Source: Bacteroidales bacterium UBA1181
GTDB taxonomy: Bacteria; Bacteroidota; Bacteroidia; Bacteroidales; Paludibacteraceae
DNA: 64,000 nucleotides
Assembly: GCA_002310215.1 (NCBI GenBank)
Contig: DBYR01000013.1
Span: forward strand, 111,791-175,790
Reading direction: 5' to 3'
Shown: in pieces, positions 8,791 to 17,998 of the stretch
How the letters are laid out: every line of letters starts with the position of its first letter
How positions within the stretch are numbered: the stretch's first letter is position 1
Notes under the pieces: generated by a model
What the model was told of the DNA's origin: nothing
Seen by the model: the letters and a program-made list of their open reading frames with translations, nothing else
Databases searched by the model: none
Position numbers and translations under genes: made by a program

Positions 8791-10038
8791 ATGGAAGCAA
8801 TTATCACATCTTTATTGGAGACCGACCTCTACAAATTTTCTATGGGTCAGGCAATTTTCCATCAGTTCCCAGGGTATAAAACCACGTGGACGTTCAAGTG
8901 CCGCAACAAGGATGTTAAGTTCACATCGGAGATGGTTGAGGAGATCAAGCATCAGTTGCAGGAGTACAGCAAGCTACGTTTCACGGAAGATGAGTTGTCG
9001 TATCTTGAGAACATTGGGGCAAAGAGGGACGCCAAAGGGAAGATCATCAAGAAGGGATGGATCAAAGGTTCATACGTGGATTTCCTGCGCATCTGGCGCC
9101 CGAGATACGAGGATTTCGAAATCACAGCCGATACGGAGTGCGGTCTTAGCATCGAGGCGAGGGGCACATGGTTGAACACCAGTATGTATGAGATCCCTAC
9201 GTTGGCGATCGTGAACGAGGTCTATTTCCATTACGCCTACAACTACGACGAGTTGCGCCAGCAGTTTGTCCGCAAGCTGAACGAGAAGGTGAGTCTTTTG
9301 GAGCAGGACATCTACGAATTGGGCGCATTCTCTGAGTTCGGATTGCGTCGTCGTCTCTCCGCGGAGTGCCAAGAGATGGCGGTCAAGGCTTTGAAGGAGG
9401 CCAAGATGAACGGGAAGTCTACATTCGTAGGCACCAGCAACGTCTTCCTCGCCAAGAAATACGGGTTGATCCCCGTGGGCACCATGGCGCACGAGTGGAT
9501 CATGTGCGTCGGACAGGGCAACCGCTCTGTCAACCCGGCCTACTCTAACCTCTATGCAATGCGCGCTTGGGTCAACGAGTACAAGGTGCAGAATGGCACT
9601 GCCCTCACGGATGCGATCACGACCGACTGCTTCCTGCGCGACTTCGACGAGGAGTTCGCCACGGTATTCAGCGGGGTGCGACACGACTCCGGCGACCCGT
9701 ACGAGTGGGGAGACAAGCTCATCGCCCACTACCAAAAGCTTGGTATCGACCCTAAAACGAAGACGTTGCTCTTCAGCGACAGCCTGAACTTCGAGAAGGC
9801 GACGAAGCTGAAGAAATATTTCGAAGGAAAGGCGAAGACCGCCTTCGGTATCGGAACGTTCATCGCGAACGATACGGATGTGCCACCACTCAACATCGTC
9901 ATGAAAACTACCATCTGTAATGGCGGCGACGTGGCAAAGATTTCCGACACGCCAGGCAAGGGCATGTGCAAGAACCCGGACTACGTCGACTACCTGCAGA
10001 GGGCGATCGATTGGCGAATGAATCATGCGGAAATGTAG
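8791..10038 (+). CDS. pncB: Nicotinate phosphoribosyltransferase
   Basis: 415 aa cytoplasmic enzyme of the Preiss-Handler NAD salvage route; converts nicotinic acid and PRPP to nicotinate mononucleotide. The N-terminus LLETDLYKFSMGQAIFHQFPG and the segments FSEFGLRRRLS, GTSNVFLAKKYGLIPVGTMAHEWIM, GVRHDSGDPYEWGDK, LLFSDSLNFEKA and FGIGTFIAND are diagnostic. Length matches bacterial PncB (about 400 aa). It heads a three-gene cluster with a Nudix hydrolase (35 bp gap) and the NadE-PncA fusion, so one operon covers most of the salvage route. Nicotinate-nucleotide adenylyltransferase (NadD) is not in the window. Confidence 0.96.
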   Translation: MEAIITSLLETDLYKFSMGQAIFHQFPGYKTTWTFKCRNKDVKFTSEMVEEIKHQLQEYSKLRFTEDELSYLENIGAKRDAKGKIIKKGWIKGSYVDFLRIWRPRYEDFEITADTECGLSIEARGTWLNTSMYEIPTLAIVNEVYFHYAYNYDELRQQFVRKLNEKVSLLEQDIYELGAFSEFGLRRRLSAECQEMAVKALKEAKMNGKSTFVGTSNVFLAKKYGLIPVGTMAHEWIMCVGQGNRSVNPAYSNLYAMRAWVNEYKVQNGTALTDAITTDCFLRDFDEEFATVFSGVRHDSGDPYEWGDKLIAHYQKLGIDPKTKTLLFSDSLNFEKATKLKKYFEGKAKTAFGIGTFIANDTDVPPLNIVMKTTICNGGDVAKISDTPGKGMCKNPDYVDYLQRAIDWRMNHAEM

Positions 10039-10073
10039 GGAATGGTAAGTGTAACTTTAAAAAACTGAATGTG

Positions 10074-10640
10074 ATGGGATGGATTATAAAAGAGACGGAA
10101 ACATTGTTGAAGACTCCTATCGGAAGTTTCAACACAACGAGGAAAATAGACCCGGAAGGTGTAGAAAGGAAATATATATCCATGGACGCACCAGACTGGG
10201 TATGTGCCATTGTACAGTTGGGTAAGGACAGTGACGAGTTCCTGATGGTGCGTCAGTTCAGACATGGCATCAATCGGGAGGTGGTGGAATTTCCTTCTGG
10301 CATGGTGGATAAGGGCGAGGAAGCCTTGCAGGCGCTGGTCCGTGAGTTGGACGAGGAATTAGGCATAGCGAGGGGAAACATTCAAAGCGTCAAAGAACTA
10401 TATACAGCCAGTCCGAACCCCGCTTTCATGGAAAATAGGATAACATGCTATTTTGTGGTGGTGGATGCCTACGGTAATAGCCACCCGGATGAGGATGAAT
10501 TCTTGGAGACGGTTATCGTCAAGCGCGAAGAGATGGAATCCATCGTCACCCAAAACGATTACAATGCGATGATGCGCTTGGCATGGGAACATGCGCTGTC
10601 CATCGGGTTAATAGCAAAAAAGTACGATATAAAACTCTAA
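10074..10640 (+). CDS. Nudix hydrolase, ADP-ribose pyrophosphatase-like
   Basis: 188 aa. A complete Nudix box, G-x5-E-x7-REL-x-EE-L-G-I, spans residues 76-98. The preceding strand FLMVRQFRHGINREVVEFPSG and the following SPNPAFMENRI segment are typical of ADP-sugar and ADP-ribose pyrophosphatases (NudF/ADPRase type). In this NAD-salvage operon it probably cleaves ADP-ribose released by NAD turnover to AMP and ribose 5-phosphate, which can feed PRPP (inference). I chose the ATG at 10074; an upstream in-frame start at 9966 would overlap pncB by 73 bp. Confidence 0.85.
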   Translation: MGWIIKETETLLKTPIGSFNTTRKIDPEGVERKYISMDAPDWVCAIVQLGKDSDEFLMVRQFRHGINREVVEFPSGMVDKGEEALQALVRELDEELGIARGNIQSVKELYTASPNPAFMENRITCYFVVVDAYGNSHPDEDEFLETVIVKREEMESIVTQNDYNAMMRLAWEHALSIGLIAKKYDIKL

Positions 10641-10648
10641 AAACACCT

Positions 10649-10655
10649 AAGGAGG
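10649..10655 (+). promoter_or_regulatory. Strong Shine-Dalgarno site of nadE-pncA
   Basis: AAGGAGG ends 7 bp before the ATG at 10663. A near-perfect SD is unusual in Bacteroidetes, whose genes mostly lack one, and suggests high or independent translation of this gene. Confidence 0.6.
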
Positions 10656-10662
10656 ATAAGTT

Positions 10663-11913
10663 ATGAGAAGGATCAAAGATGAAATGGTTGCCTGGATCAG
10701 GGACTATTTCGCCAAGAACGGAGACAAGGATACGAAGGCGCTGATCGGTATCAGCGGCGGTAAGGATAGCTCGGTGGTGGCTGCGGCTTGTGTGGCTGCG
10801 TTGGGAAAAGAGAGAGTGGTGGGTGTCATGATGCCGAACGGTGTGCAGAGCGACATCGCGGATTCTAAACAATTGATCGAGTTCTTGGGAATCAAGAGTT
10901 ACGAGGTCAATATTAACGATGCCTACGTGGGAATCAGTAACGAGATCATGCGCAAGACGGGTGGTGAGCTGACGCCCCAATTCAAGACGAACACGCCTTC
11001 TCGCCTAAGGATGGCGACCCTGTATGGTGTGGCTGCCATAATCGGTAACTGTCGTATCTCCAACAACGGCAACCTGTCCGAGTGCCTCATGGGTTACTTC
11101 ACCTTGTGGGGTGACGGTGCGGGCGATTTCGCTCCGTTGGCGAACCTTTTCGTAAACGACGTGATAAACTTAGGCCTTGAGCTGGGCTTGCCTGAGAAAT
11201 TCGTCAAGAAGGCTCCTTCCGACGGTATGTGCGGAAAGACGGACGAGGAGAACCTCGGCTTCACCTATGCTGACGTGGAAAGGGTCGCAAGGGGTAAGTT
11301 CGACGAGGTGGACCCGGCGGTGGCTCAGAAAATCGAGCAGAAGATCAAGGGTATGAGCTGGAAAACTAAATTGCTGAACCTGCCTAAGTTCGTTCCTTCC
11401 CAGAAGGTGCTGGCCATCATCGACGCGCAGAATGACTTCATCGACGGTAGCATGGGCGTTGGTGCGGAGAAGTGGAACAAGGCGAAGAAGGCGATCTTCG
11501 ACCTCGTGAAGGGGGAGGATTATGACCAGATCATCTTCACGAAAGACTGGCACCCGGCTAACCACTGCTCTTTCAAGGCGCAGGGGGGCATGTGGCCTAA
11601 CCACTGCGTACAGGGTGAGAAGGGCGCTGAGATCGATGCGGACTTCGCCCACCTGCAGGTTAGAGCTTTGACGCTCAACAAAGGCATGAACAACAGCGTG
11701 GAGGAGTATGGCATCAATGTGCTGCAGAATCTCACCAACGTGAAGGAGCTGCACCTCGTCGGTTTGTGCTACGACTATTGCGTCGCATCTTGCGCCAAGG
11801 AGAGCGCCAAGGCTTATCCGGGCGTGAAGATCGTCATCAAGAAGGCGGGTACCGTCGCCATCGACGAAAACGCAAAACTTGACCTCGAAGGATTGCCTAT
11901 CCTCATCGATTAA
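10663..11913 (+). CDS. Fusion of NAD synthetase (NadE) and nicotinamidase (PncA)
   Basis: 416 aa with two enzymes in one chain. Residues 1 to about 240 are ammonia-dependent NAD synthetase, with the ATP-pyrophosphatase P-loop SGGKDS at 31-36 and conserved RLRMATLYGVA and SDGMCGKTDE segments. Residues about 247-416 are a nicotinamidase of the isochorismatase fold: VLAIIDAQNDF with catalytic D254, metal-site DWHPANH (D295, H297), WPNHC with H314, K340, and catalytic C373 in LCYDYCV. PncA opens the route (nicotinamide to nicotinate) and NadE closes it (deamido-NAD to NAD), and PncB is encoded upstream, so one transcript spans entry and exit of salvage. No stop or frameshift lies between the domains. 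Confidence 0.93.
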   Translation: MRRIKDEMVAWIRDYFAKNGDKDTKALIGISGGKDSSVVAAACVAALGKERVVGVMMPNGVQSDIADSKQLIEFLGIKSYEVNINDAYVGISNEIMRKTGGELTPQFKTNTPSRLRMATLYGVAAIIGNCRISNNGNLSECLMGYFTLWGDGAGDFAPLANLFVNDVINLGLELGLPEKFVKKAPSDGMCGKTDEENLGFTYADVERVARGKFDEVDPAVAQKIEQKIKGMSWKTKLLNLPKFVPSQKVLAIIDAQNDFIDGSMGVGAEKWNKAKKAIFDLVKGEDYDQIIFTKDWHPANHCSFKAQGGMWPNHCVQGEKGAEIDADFAHLQVRALTLNKGMNNSVEEYGINVLQNLTNVKELHLVGLCYDYCVASCAKESAKAYPGVKIVIKKAGTVAIDENAKLDLEGLPILID

Positions 11914-11955
11914 GAACGTAGGCAAACACAGTCTTTAGGGAAGGCACCTCACAAA

Positions 11956-12055
11956 AAGGGATGAGGAGATCCCTTCTCCAGACATAAAAGATTCATATTC
12001 GAAATTTCATAGGGCGAGAAGCTGGCCGCCCCCCATCGGACAGTCTTCCCGCCCT
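11956..12055 (+). other. Two hairpins in the 492-bp gap after nadE-pncA
   Basis: AAGGGAT/ATCCCTT (11956-11975) and a longer imperfect stem-loop built on AGGGCG..GAAG and CTTC.CGCCCT (12011-12055). Neither is followed by a clear T-tract. They may be read-through barriers or part of a structured RNA. The rest of 11914-12405 holds only the promoter at about 12153-12184 and a long AT-rich leader. Confidence 0.4.
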
Positions 12056-12152
12056 GTATATTCGCACATATATACTGCGAAGGTTAAAAGGAGCACCTTT
12101 TTGACAATTATACAGAAAAAATTATATCGGTAAATTTTATTTGCATTATTGT

Positions 12153-12184
12153 TTTGATTTTGGATAATATTACTACTATATTTG
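12153..12184 (+). promoter_or_regulatory. Bacteroidetes promoter for the gene at 12406
   Basis: TTTG at 12153-12156, 20 bp, then TATATTTG at 12177-12184, close to the consensus TTTG-N19-TAnnTTTG. It implies a 5' leader of about 215 nt, long for such a small gene. Confidence 0.6.
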
Positions 12185-12405
12185 CATAGAATTTACATCA
12201 TACATAGTGCTGATGTGTATAAAAATACGTGAATATTTACAAATGTGTATACTAGGTAAGTGTCCGTTACAGGAAGTTGAAGAGTGATTTTTGGTTGTTT
12301 ATTGTGTATATTTCCATGGATTTCCACGCTAGCTTTCCCCTTTGTAAATTGACGGAAGATGATTTTTGTGTTAAAGTGAAATATAACCATTATTGATCAT
12401 TTATT

Positions 12406-12867
12406 ATGCTAAAGCAAGTATTCATGCTGGCGACGCTGACGGGGGTGCCGATACTATGCCACTCCCAGGCGAACGTCTACAGTTCGGCGGCCGAGAAAGC
12501 GGAAAATGACATGACGCTCTACCATGTGATAGGGAATGCGGTGGCACTGGAAGCGGAGGACGGTTCCCTCTCGACGGGTAACCTCATCCCGTACAGTGTG
12601 GCGACCACCACCGGGTTGGAGCTCACCGACATCTCCCTCCTCACGGTCTATCCGAACCCCACGAAAGATGTGCTCGTGCTCACGACGGGCGAGTTGAAGA
12701 ACCTGACGATGACCCTGACCAACGAGGCGGGGCAACAATTGTTGTCCGCACCGGTGAGGGATAGCGAGACCCGCATCGACTTCTCCCGCTATGCCTCAGG
12801 GCTTTATCACCTCACGCTGACACAAGGCGAGGCAATCGTCAAGTCGTTCAGCATCGTCAAAAAATAA
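12406..12867 (+). CDS. Small secreted protein with T9SS type A sorting domain
   Basis: 153 aa. A hydrophobic N-terminus (about 1-20, ending near CHSQ) acts as signal peptide. About 50 residues with no recognised domain follow, and the last 75 residues form a type A T9SS sorting domain: VYPNPTKDVLVL near 83-94, then YASGLYHLTL and the terminal KSFSIVKK. Such domains direct export by the type IX system and anchoring or release at the surface. Cargo function unknown. It lies 74 bp before the next secreted protein on the same strand. Confidence 0.75.
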   Translation: MLKQVFMLATLTGVPILCHSQANVYSSAAEKAENDMTLYHVIGNAVALEAEDGSLSTGNLIPYSVATTTGLELTDISLLTVYPNPTKDVLVLTTGELKNLTMTLTNEAGQQLLSAPVRDSETRIDFSRYASGLYHLTLTQGEAIVKSFSIVKK

Positions 12868-12941
12868 TGGTCACAAGCGTAGAAAGGATTGGACCGCAGA
12901 CATACTTTGAAAAACAATAATTATTAACTTTTTTATCACAC

Positions 12942-15314
12942 ATGAAAAAAATTATTACGATTGTCGCAATGACATTGTTGTGGTTTGTGTCGTTGTCGGC
13001 GCAAGTACCACAAAAACTCACCTATCAGGCTGTAATACGCGATGCGATAGGTAACGTGATCACCAACCAGGATTTGGCGGTTCAGGTATCCATCCTGCAA
13101 GGATCCATCGAGGGCCCGGTGGTATACTCGGAGAACCACACCACCAGCACGACCGTCAACGGAGTGATCACACTTGAGGTGGGCGGAGGAATGACTTCGT
13201 ACGACTTCACCGCCATCGACTGGAGCAACGGTCCGTTCTACATCCGCTCCACGGCCGAGCTGAACGGCAAGAGCATCTCCGTCACCTCACAGCTGCTGAG
13301 TGTCCCTTACGCACTCTATGCGCAGAGGTCATTCTTCGCAAACAAGGTGGACGAGCAGTTCCTGGAGGACATCATCGCCGCCAAGATCCAGAGCGCCTTG
13401 GACGAGCGGGACGCCACATGGGAAGGCAAACTGAAAGGCGCCATGGACGAGCGGGACGCAATCTGGCAGAGCAAGCTCGATTCGCTTGAGGCAGCCTTGG
13501 ACTCCATCTCCGCAAAGATGTCCGTTTCACCAGTTGACACGGTTCCTAGCGACACGACCATTGTGCCAGTTGACACCACGCATGTGGACACGGCAGCAGT
13601 GGATACGGCCTTCAAATCAGCCGCCATCCACGGAGTGTTGCCAGGCAAGTTCTCCATGGGAAAGGATTTGAAGGTGCATTTCTCCAAGGGAATGTTGCAA
13701 TACCTCGCCTACAAGGATGTTTGGAGATTCGCCAAGACACAATATGATGTTGTCAACAAAAGCTATATGGACTATTGGATGTACCCTGCCAAAGGTTGGG
13801 CCGATAAATTCGAGAGCAGTGCGGGTAGTGTAGATCAACCAGAATGCATGTATGATTATTATGACTATATTGACTATGGTGGTATTAGCATTTCGAAATC
13901 ACCGCAAGCAAATAAACGTCAGATTCACAATGGCGGGAACAAAGCGAACCTATGGTGGGAACCATCCGCCCAAGAGTGGAGATATCTATTCACAGGCAGA
14001 AATAACGCAGACAGCCTTTATTCAAAAGGAGTAGTGAACGACGTAAAGGGTTATATCATATTGCCAGACAATTGGGCAACCCCAGCTGACATGAAATTCT
14101 CACCAAAAGCAGAGGATTACACTGTTAATGTTTACGACAAAAAGAGTTGGGAGAAGATGGAAGCGGCAGGTGCGGTCTTCATGTCTTGTGGCGGCTATTG
14201 GTCTTGGGGTGGAATGGATTTCACCTATCTCCTATTGAGTGAAGATCACCAATACCCGATAGGGGAAGATGAGAACTGGAGCGAGAACGACTTCATCATA
14301 GAGATGGGATCATGCAGGTACGACAATTCATTCCGTCTCGTGACATCAGATAGTACGGCAACCGTAATCATGAATGGAGAGGCGATCGAGAATGAAGATT
14401 TTGACGGAGAGGATAATGTAACACCGAACGACTACCTTTCTGTCACTCAACCTGATTTGTCGAATGTTGACATGAGCGCAGGTCTACTTAGAGGAAAGTT
14501 CTCGGTTTCGGAAACCAAACAAGTGAACTTCTCCCAAGGAAATCTTCAATACAACATAAACACAAAGGTCTGGAAATTCGCAGATAACCAGTATGACCAT
14601 ATCACACCAATGGGTTGGAAACTAAGTGCTTTATCGTTGCATAACGGATGGATGGATGCATTCTGTTGGGGATCGTCTGGTTATGCATATGAGCCATCGC
14701 AGACTTTTAGAATTGGACATTTCTTTGATCAAGTAAAAGAAATGGCAGGAACAAAATATGATTGGGGTGTATATAACGCAATCTCCAATGGTGGCAACAC
14801 GCCAAATATCTGGCGTACCCTCACTTCTGAAGAGTGGCAATATCTCATAAAAAGGTATAAGGATGGTCACTCACTCGCCTTTCCTGGAAAAGTAAACGAA
14901 AATGAAGGATTTATCCTCCTTCCAGACGATTGGGATTTCGACAATGGCATCACTATCTCTGAGTATCTTGATGATGCGACTGTAAATTATAGCATCAACA
15001 TCATATCAAAGGAATTATGGACCCGCATGGAATCATTGGGAGCAGTCTTTTTGCCTAGTGCAGGATTAGTTGATCACTATCGTTTCTTTGACGAACTAGA
15101 TCTTGGTCATACCTTTTGGGCCGATGGCTTTTACTGGTCCTCTACCGTAAATGAAGAAAATGACCAATATATTTGGGGAATGAAGATTGAAGCACACTCT
15201 GTGGAAGAATACGAGGATATGAACAAATACATATACGACATTTCTCCTAAATTAGATAATGTTCGTCGCAAAGCGGGTTGCTCCGTCCGCCTAGTACGTG
15301 ACGTGACCGAGTAA
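12942..15314 (+). CDS. Large secreted protein with two FISUMP-like blocks
   Basis: 790 aa. Signal peptide 1-20; a beta-rich N-terminal domain (VPQKLTYQAVIRDAIGN to SVPYALYAQ, about 21-127), common at the start of Bacteroidetes surface proteins; a predicted coiled coil with two ERDA repeats (about 135-195); and a PVDT-rich linker (about 198-222). Two homologous blocks of roughly 260-280 aa follow (about 227-485 and 503-787), each opening G.FS.....V.FS.G.LQY..  ..W.FA..QYD and containing GGN..N.WR.L...EW.YL, LPD.W and a final SVRLV. Such blocks are frequent in rumen Bacteroidales proteins of unknown function. Surface binding or adhesion is likely (inference). Confidence 0.65.
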   Translation: MKKIITIVAMTLLWFVSLSAQVPQKLTYQAVIRDAIGNVITNQDLAVQVSILQGSIEGPVVYSENHTTSTTVNGVITLEVGGGMTSYDFTAIDWSNGPFYIRSTAELNGKSISVTSQLLSVPYALYAQRSFFANKVDEQFLEDIIAAKIQSALDERDATWEGKLKGAMDERDAIWQSKLDSLEAALDSISAKMSVSPVDTVPSDTTIVPVDTTHVDTAAVDTAFKSAAIHGVLPGKFSMGKDLKVHFSKGMLQYLAYKDVWRFAKTQYDVVNKSYMDYWMYPAKGWADKFESSAGSVDQPECMYDYYDYIDYGGISISKSPQANKRQIHNGGNKANLWWEPSAQEWRYLFTGRNNADSLYSKGVVNDVKGYIILPDNWATPADMKFSPKAEDYTVNVYDKKSWEKMEAAGAVFMSCGGYWSWGGMDFTYLLLSEDHQYPIGEDENWSENDFIIEMGSCRYDNSFRLVTSDSTATVIMNGEAIENEDFDGEDNVTPNDYLSVTQPDLSNVDMSAGLLRGKFSVSETKQVNFSQGNLQYNINTKVWKFADNQYDHITPMGWKLSALSLHNGWMDAFCWGSSGYAYEPSQTFRIGHFFDQVKEMAGTKYDWGVYNAISNGGNTPNIWRTLTSEEWQYLIKRYKDGHSLAFPGKVNENEGFILLPDDWDFDNGITISEYLDDATVNYSINIISKELWTRMESLGAVFLPSAGLVDHYRFFDELDLGHTFWADGFYWSSTVNEENDQYIWGMKIEAHSVEEYEDMNKYIYDISPKLDNVRRKAGCSVRLVRDVTE

Positions 15315-15378
15315 GCATTGGATATCCCCGATTGGATCTATTGAAAACCAATAGATTCCTATCAGGCACAATTATGGC

Positions 15379-15417
15379 AAGCCCCCCTGATCAGATTTGG
15401 CATCTGCAGGGGGGCTT
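15379..15417 (+). terminator. Intrinsic terminator
   Basis: AAGCCCCCCTG (15379-15389) pairs perfectly with CAGGGGGGCTT (15407-15417). A short T-containing tail (CCTATTT) follows. It lies 65 bp after the large secreted protein. No gene is seen in 15315-15583. Confidence 0.8.
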
Positions 15418-15583
15418 CCTATTTACTGCGCACCCAACGCAAAAAAGGGAGCGGAGCAAGGAAAGAATGTCACAAGAATCCATATATTTGCAGATAGTGT
15501 TGGTATCTGATATTATCCGAAAAATAATCCGTACCCATATCTTCAAGAAACTAAAAACATACCTCCCCTAAAATCCATGCAGC

Positions 15584-17935
15584 ATGAGGAATTATTCCGT
15601 GAACAATAACACACTGACCTATCACGACGATGTCGAGTCCATAGGATGGTTTGACACCCCCAGCGACATGGACACAATCAAGCGCATCGTCTTCCCAAGT
15701 TCCGTGAAAGAGATCAAAAAAGAGGCGTTCAAAGAGATGGAGGCGTTGGAGGAGGTTGTGTTTTCGGAAGGGTTGGAATCGATCGGAAATAGGGCTTTCG
15801 CGGATTGCCCACGACTGAAGGAGCTCATTTTCCCCCAAGGACTGGGAAACATCTATGGAAACGCATTTTCAGGATGCACCTCCCTGGAGCGTGTCGCCAT
15901 CCATCCGGGGACACAGGAAATCAACATCTGGGACGAAGCCTTCGCCAACTGCACCAACTTAAGGGAAGTGGAGCTGGACGATACGTTAGACTATACTAGC
16001 TTCAGACTCAATGTGTTCGAGAACACCGCCTTCCTGACCGAACTACGCAAGAAAGACCCTTTGGTGGTCATCAACAACGAGATTATCGACGGAAAAAAAT
16101 ACCAAGGCGACCTAGTCATACCAGATTACGTGAAAGGGGTGAACTGCGGGGCCTTCGCTGATAACACCAAGCTCACCAGCGTCGTCTGCCCCGACACGGT
16201 GGAATTCGTTTCCTACGCAGCTTTCGATGGATGTACTTCGCTGAAGAAGGTTGTGCTGCCAGCCAACATGAAGAACTTGTCCGAAGCCACTTTCAGGAAC
16301 TGCACTTCGTTGGAGGAGGTGGTGCTTCCGAAGAGCGAGGACCTGCACATATATGGTTACGCATTCCGCAACACCCCGTACCAGAAGGCACGGCAGAAGG
16401 AAGGCACTCCATTCATCCTCAACGGATGGGTAGTCGACGGATCATCCTGCAAAGGGGATGTGCACCTTTCCGGCATCAAAGGGATATCGGCCTTCGCCTT
16501 TTATCTCAACCATGAGATAACCAAAGTGGTCATCGACGAAGGATGCGAGGTAATCGATGACAACGCCTTCAGGTATTGCCTCGCACTCAAGGAGGTCACA
16601 CTCCCCCACTCCATGAGGGAGTTCGGCGACTCACTCTTCAGGAACTGCCACCAACTGAGTAAGATAAACATCCCCGAAGGGATAGAAACCATTCCTCAGG
16701 ATGCGTTCGACAGCTGCACATCGTTGACAGCGCTCACACTGCCTCGTTCCTTGAAGGAAATAGAGAGCGGAGCGTTCGACAATTGCGTGAAGCTCAGGAA
16801 ACTAGAGATTGACCCGAAGGTAAAGGTTGCCCCTCGATACTTCGAGAAGGACGACTCCCCCTTCATAGGGCGCATCGTCACGGCGAAGACCACAAAAGCC
16901 CGCCACGAGAGCTACCATGACGGGCAGGAGGAATGCCTCATCGTGATGGAAGAGAAATACTGTGATAGGGAAGACATTGTGGTGGCGGTCATTCCAGAGG
17001 GGGTGAAAGTCATCGGAAACAGGGCGTTCTGCTCTTGCGACAACCTGGAGAAAGTGGTGTTGCCCGACAGCCTCGAAGTGATTGACAGAAACGCCTTCAG
17101 CAATTGCAAAAAGCTGGAAGAAATCCGCCTTCCCGAGCATTTGAAGGAGATTGGGGCTAATGCGTTTGACAGTTGCGAAAAGCTAAAGCGCATTGCCTTC
17201 CCGAAAGGGTTAAAACGCATCGGCGGAAACACATTAGTTGCATGCACGCATCTGAAGGAAGTGGTGCTTCCTGAGAGCCTGGAGGAGATTGGAAGAGGGT
17301 GCTTCAGCGGTTGTGAAAGGCTGGGAACCCTCAGTTGGCCCGCCAACACAAAAACCATTGAAGAGCACATGTTTTCAAGCTGCACATCATTGGAGCATGT
17401 GGAGATTCCCGAGGGGGTAACCACCATGGAGGGAAACATTTTTCAAGAGTGTACAAGATTGGAAACCATTCAGATACCATCCACAATGAAGGAGCTCGCA
17501 GAGTATGCGTTCCGTGAATCGTGTCTGGAGGAGGTGGTGTTGTCGGAAGGGGTGGAGACCATCCACAGCTATGCCTTTGAGGACTGCAAATCGTTACGTT
17601 CCATCAACTATCCATCTTCCCTGAAAAGGATCGAGGCATGGGCATTCATGGGATGCGAACATCTGCAACGCCCAAAGGATCTGGAGAACGTATTTATAGA
17701 CAGGGACGCCTACAAACGTAGCTTCCAGACGGCTCTCCATGAGATAGTCAGAGACTTTCATCTAGTTCCACTCACAATAGCGTTGGTCGTCATATCCGGC
17801 ATATTGCACCATCTCTTCGACTTCTCCCTTGGGATAACAATATTGCTGGCGGTAGGGGTTATCATAGGCATCATACTGGTGGCATATGCCTTTATCATTC
17901 TGTTTTATGCTCTATTTTACAAATATTCGATATGA
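15584..17935 (+). CDS. BspA-like leucine-rich repeat (LRR_5) protein with C-terminal membrane anchor
   Basis: 783 aa. From about residue 30 to 700 it consists of LRR_5/BspA-type repeats of about 23 residues with the pattern I..AF..C..L..V.LP..L..I (for example IGNRAFADCPRLKELIFP and IDRNAFSNCKKLEEIRLP), with well over 20 repeats. There is no N-terminal signal peptide. The last 60 residues contain two hydrophobic helices (about 723-745 and 752-778). BspA relatives are usually secreted adhesins, so an LRR protein with only C-terminal membrane segments and a possibly cytoplasmic repeat domain is unusual. An unrecognised start could change this, but no signal peptide is seen upstream. Confidence 0.85.
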   Translation: MRNYSVNNNTLTYHDDVESIGWFDTPSDMDTIKRIVFPSSVKEIKKEAFKEMEALEEVVFSEGLESIGNRAFADCPRLKELIFPQGLGNIYGNAFSGCTSLERVAIHPGTQEINIWDEAFANCTNLREVELDDTLDYTSFRLNVFENTAFLTELRKKDPLVVINNEIIDGKKYQGDLVIPDYVKGVNCGAFADNTKLTSVVCPDTVEFVSYAAFDGCTSLKKVVLPANMKNLSEATFRNCTSLEEVVLPKSEDLHIYGYAFRNTPYQKARQKEGTPFILNGWVVDGSSCKGDVHLSGIKGISAFAFYLNHEITKVVIDEGCEVIDDNAFRYCLALKEVTLPHSMREFGDSLFRNCHQLSKINIPEGIETIPQDAFDSCTSLTALTLPRSLKEIESGAFDNCVKLRKLEIDPKVKVAPRYFEKDDSPFIGRIVTAKTTKARHESYHDGQEECLIVMEEKYCDREDIVVAVIPEGVKVIGNRAFCSCDNLEKVVLPDSLEVIDRNAFSNCKKLEEIRLPEHLKEIGANAFDSCEKLKRIAFPKGLKRIGGNTLVACTHLKEVVLPESLEEIGRGCFSGCERLGTLSWPANTKTIEEHMFSSCTSLEHVEIPEGVTTMEGNIFQECTRLETIQIPSTMKELAEYAFRESCLEEVVLSEGVETIHSYAFEDCKSLRSINYPSSLKRIEAWAFMGCEHLQRPKDLENVFIDRDAYKRSFQTALHEIVRDFHLVPLTIALVVISGILHHLFDFSLGITILLAVGVIIGIILVAYAFIILFYALFYKYSI

Positions 17936-17998
17936 TATGACTATCCCACAATAGTACTTATTGATTAATTATTTTACTTATACACAACAGATTACAAA

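Noticed and set aside
15332..15571. 79-codon open frame after the large secreted protein
   Set aside because: It spans the intrinsic terminator, lacks any motif and has no plausible start context.
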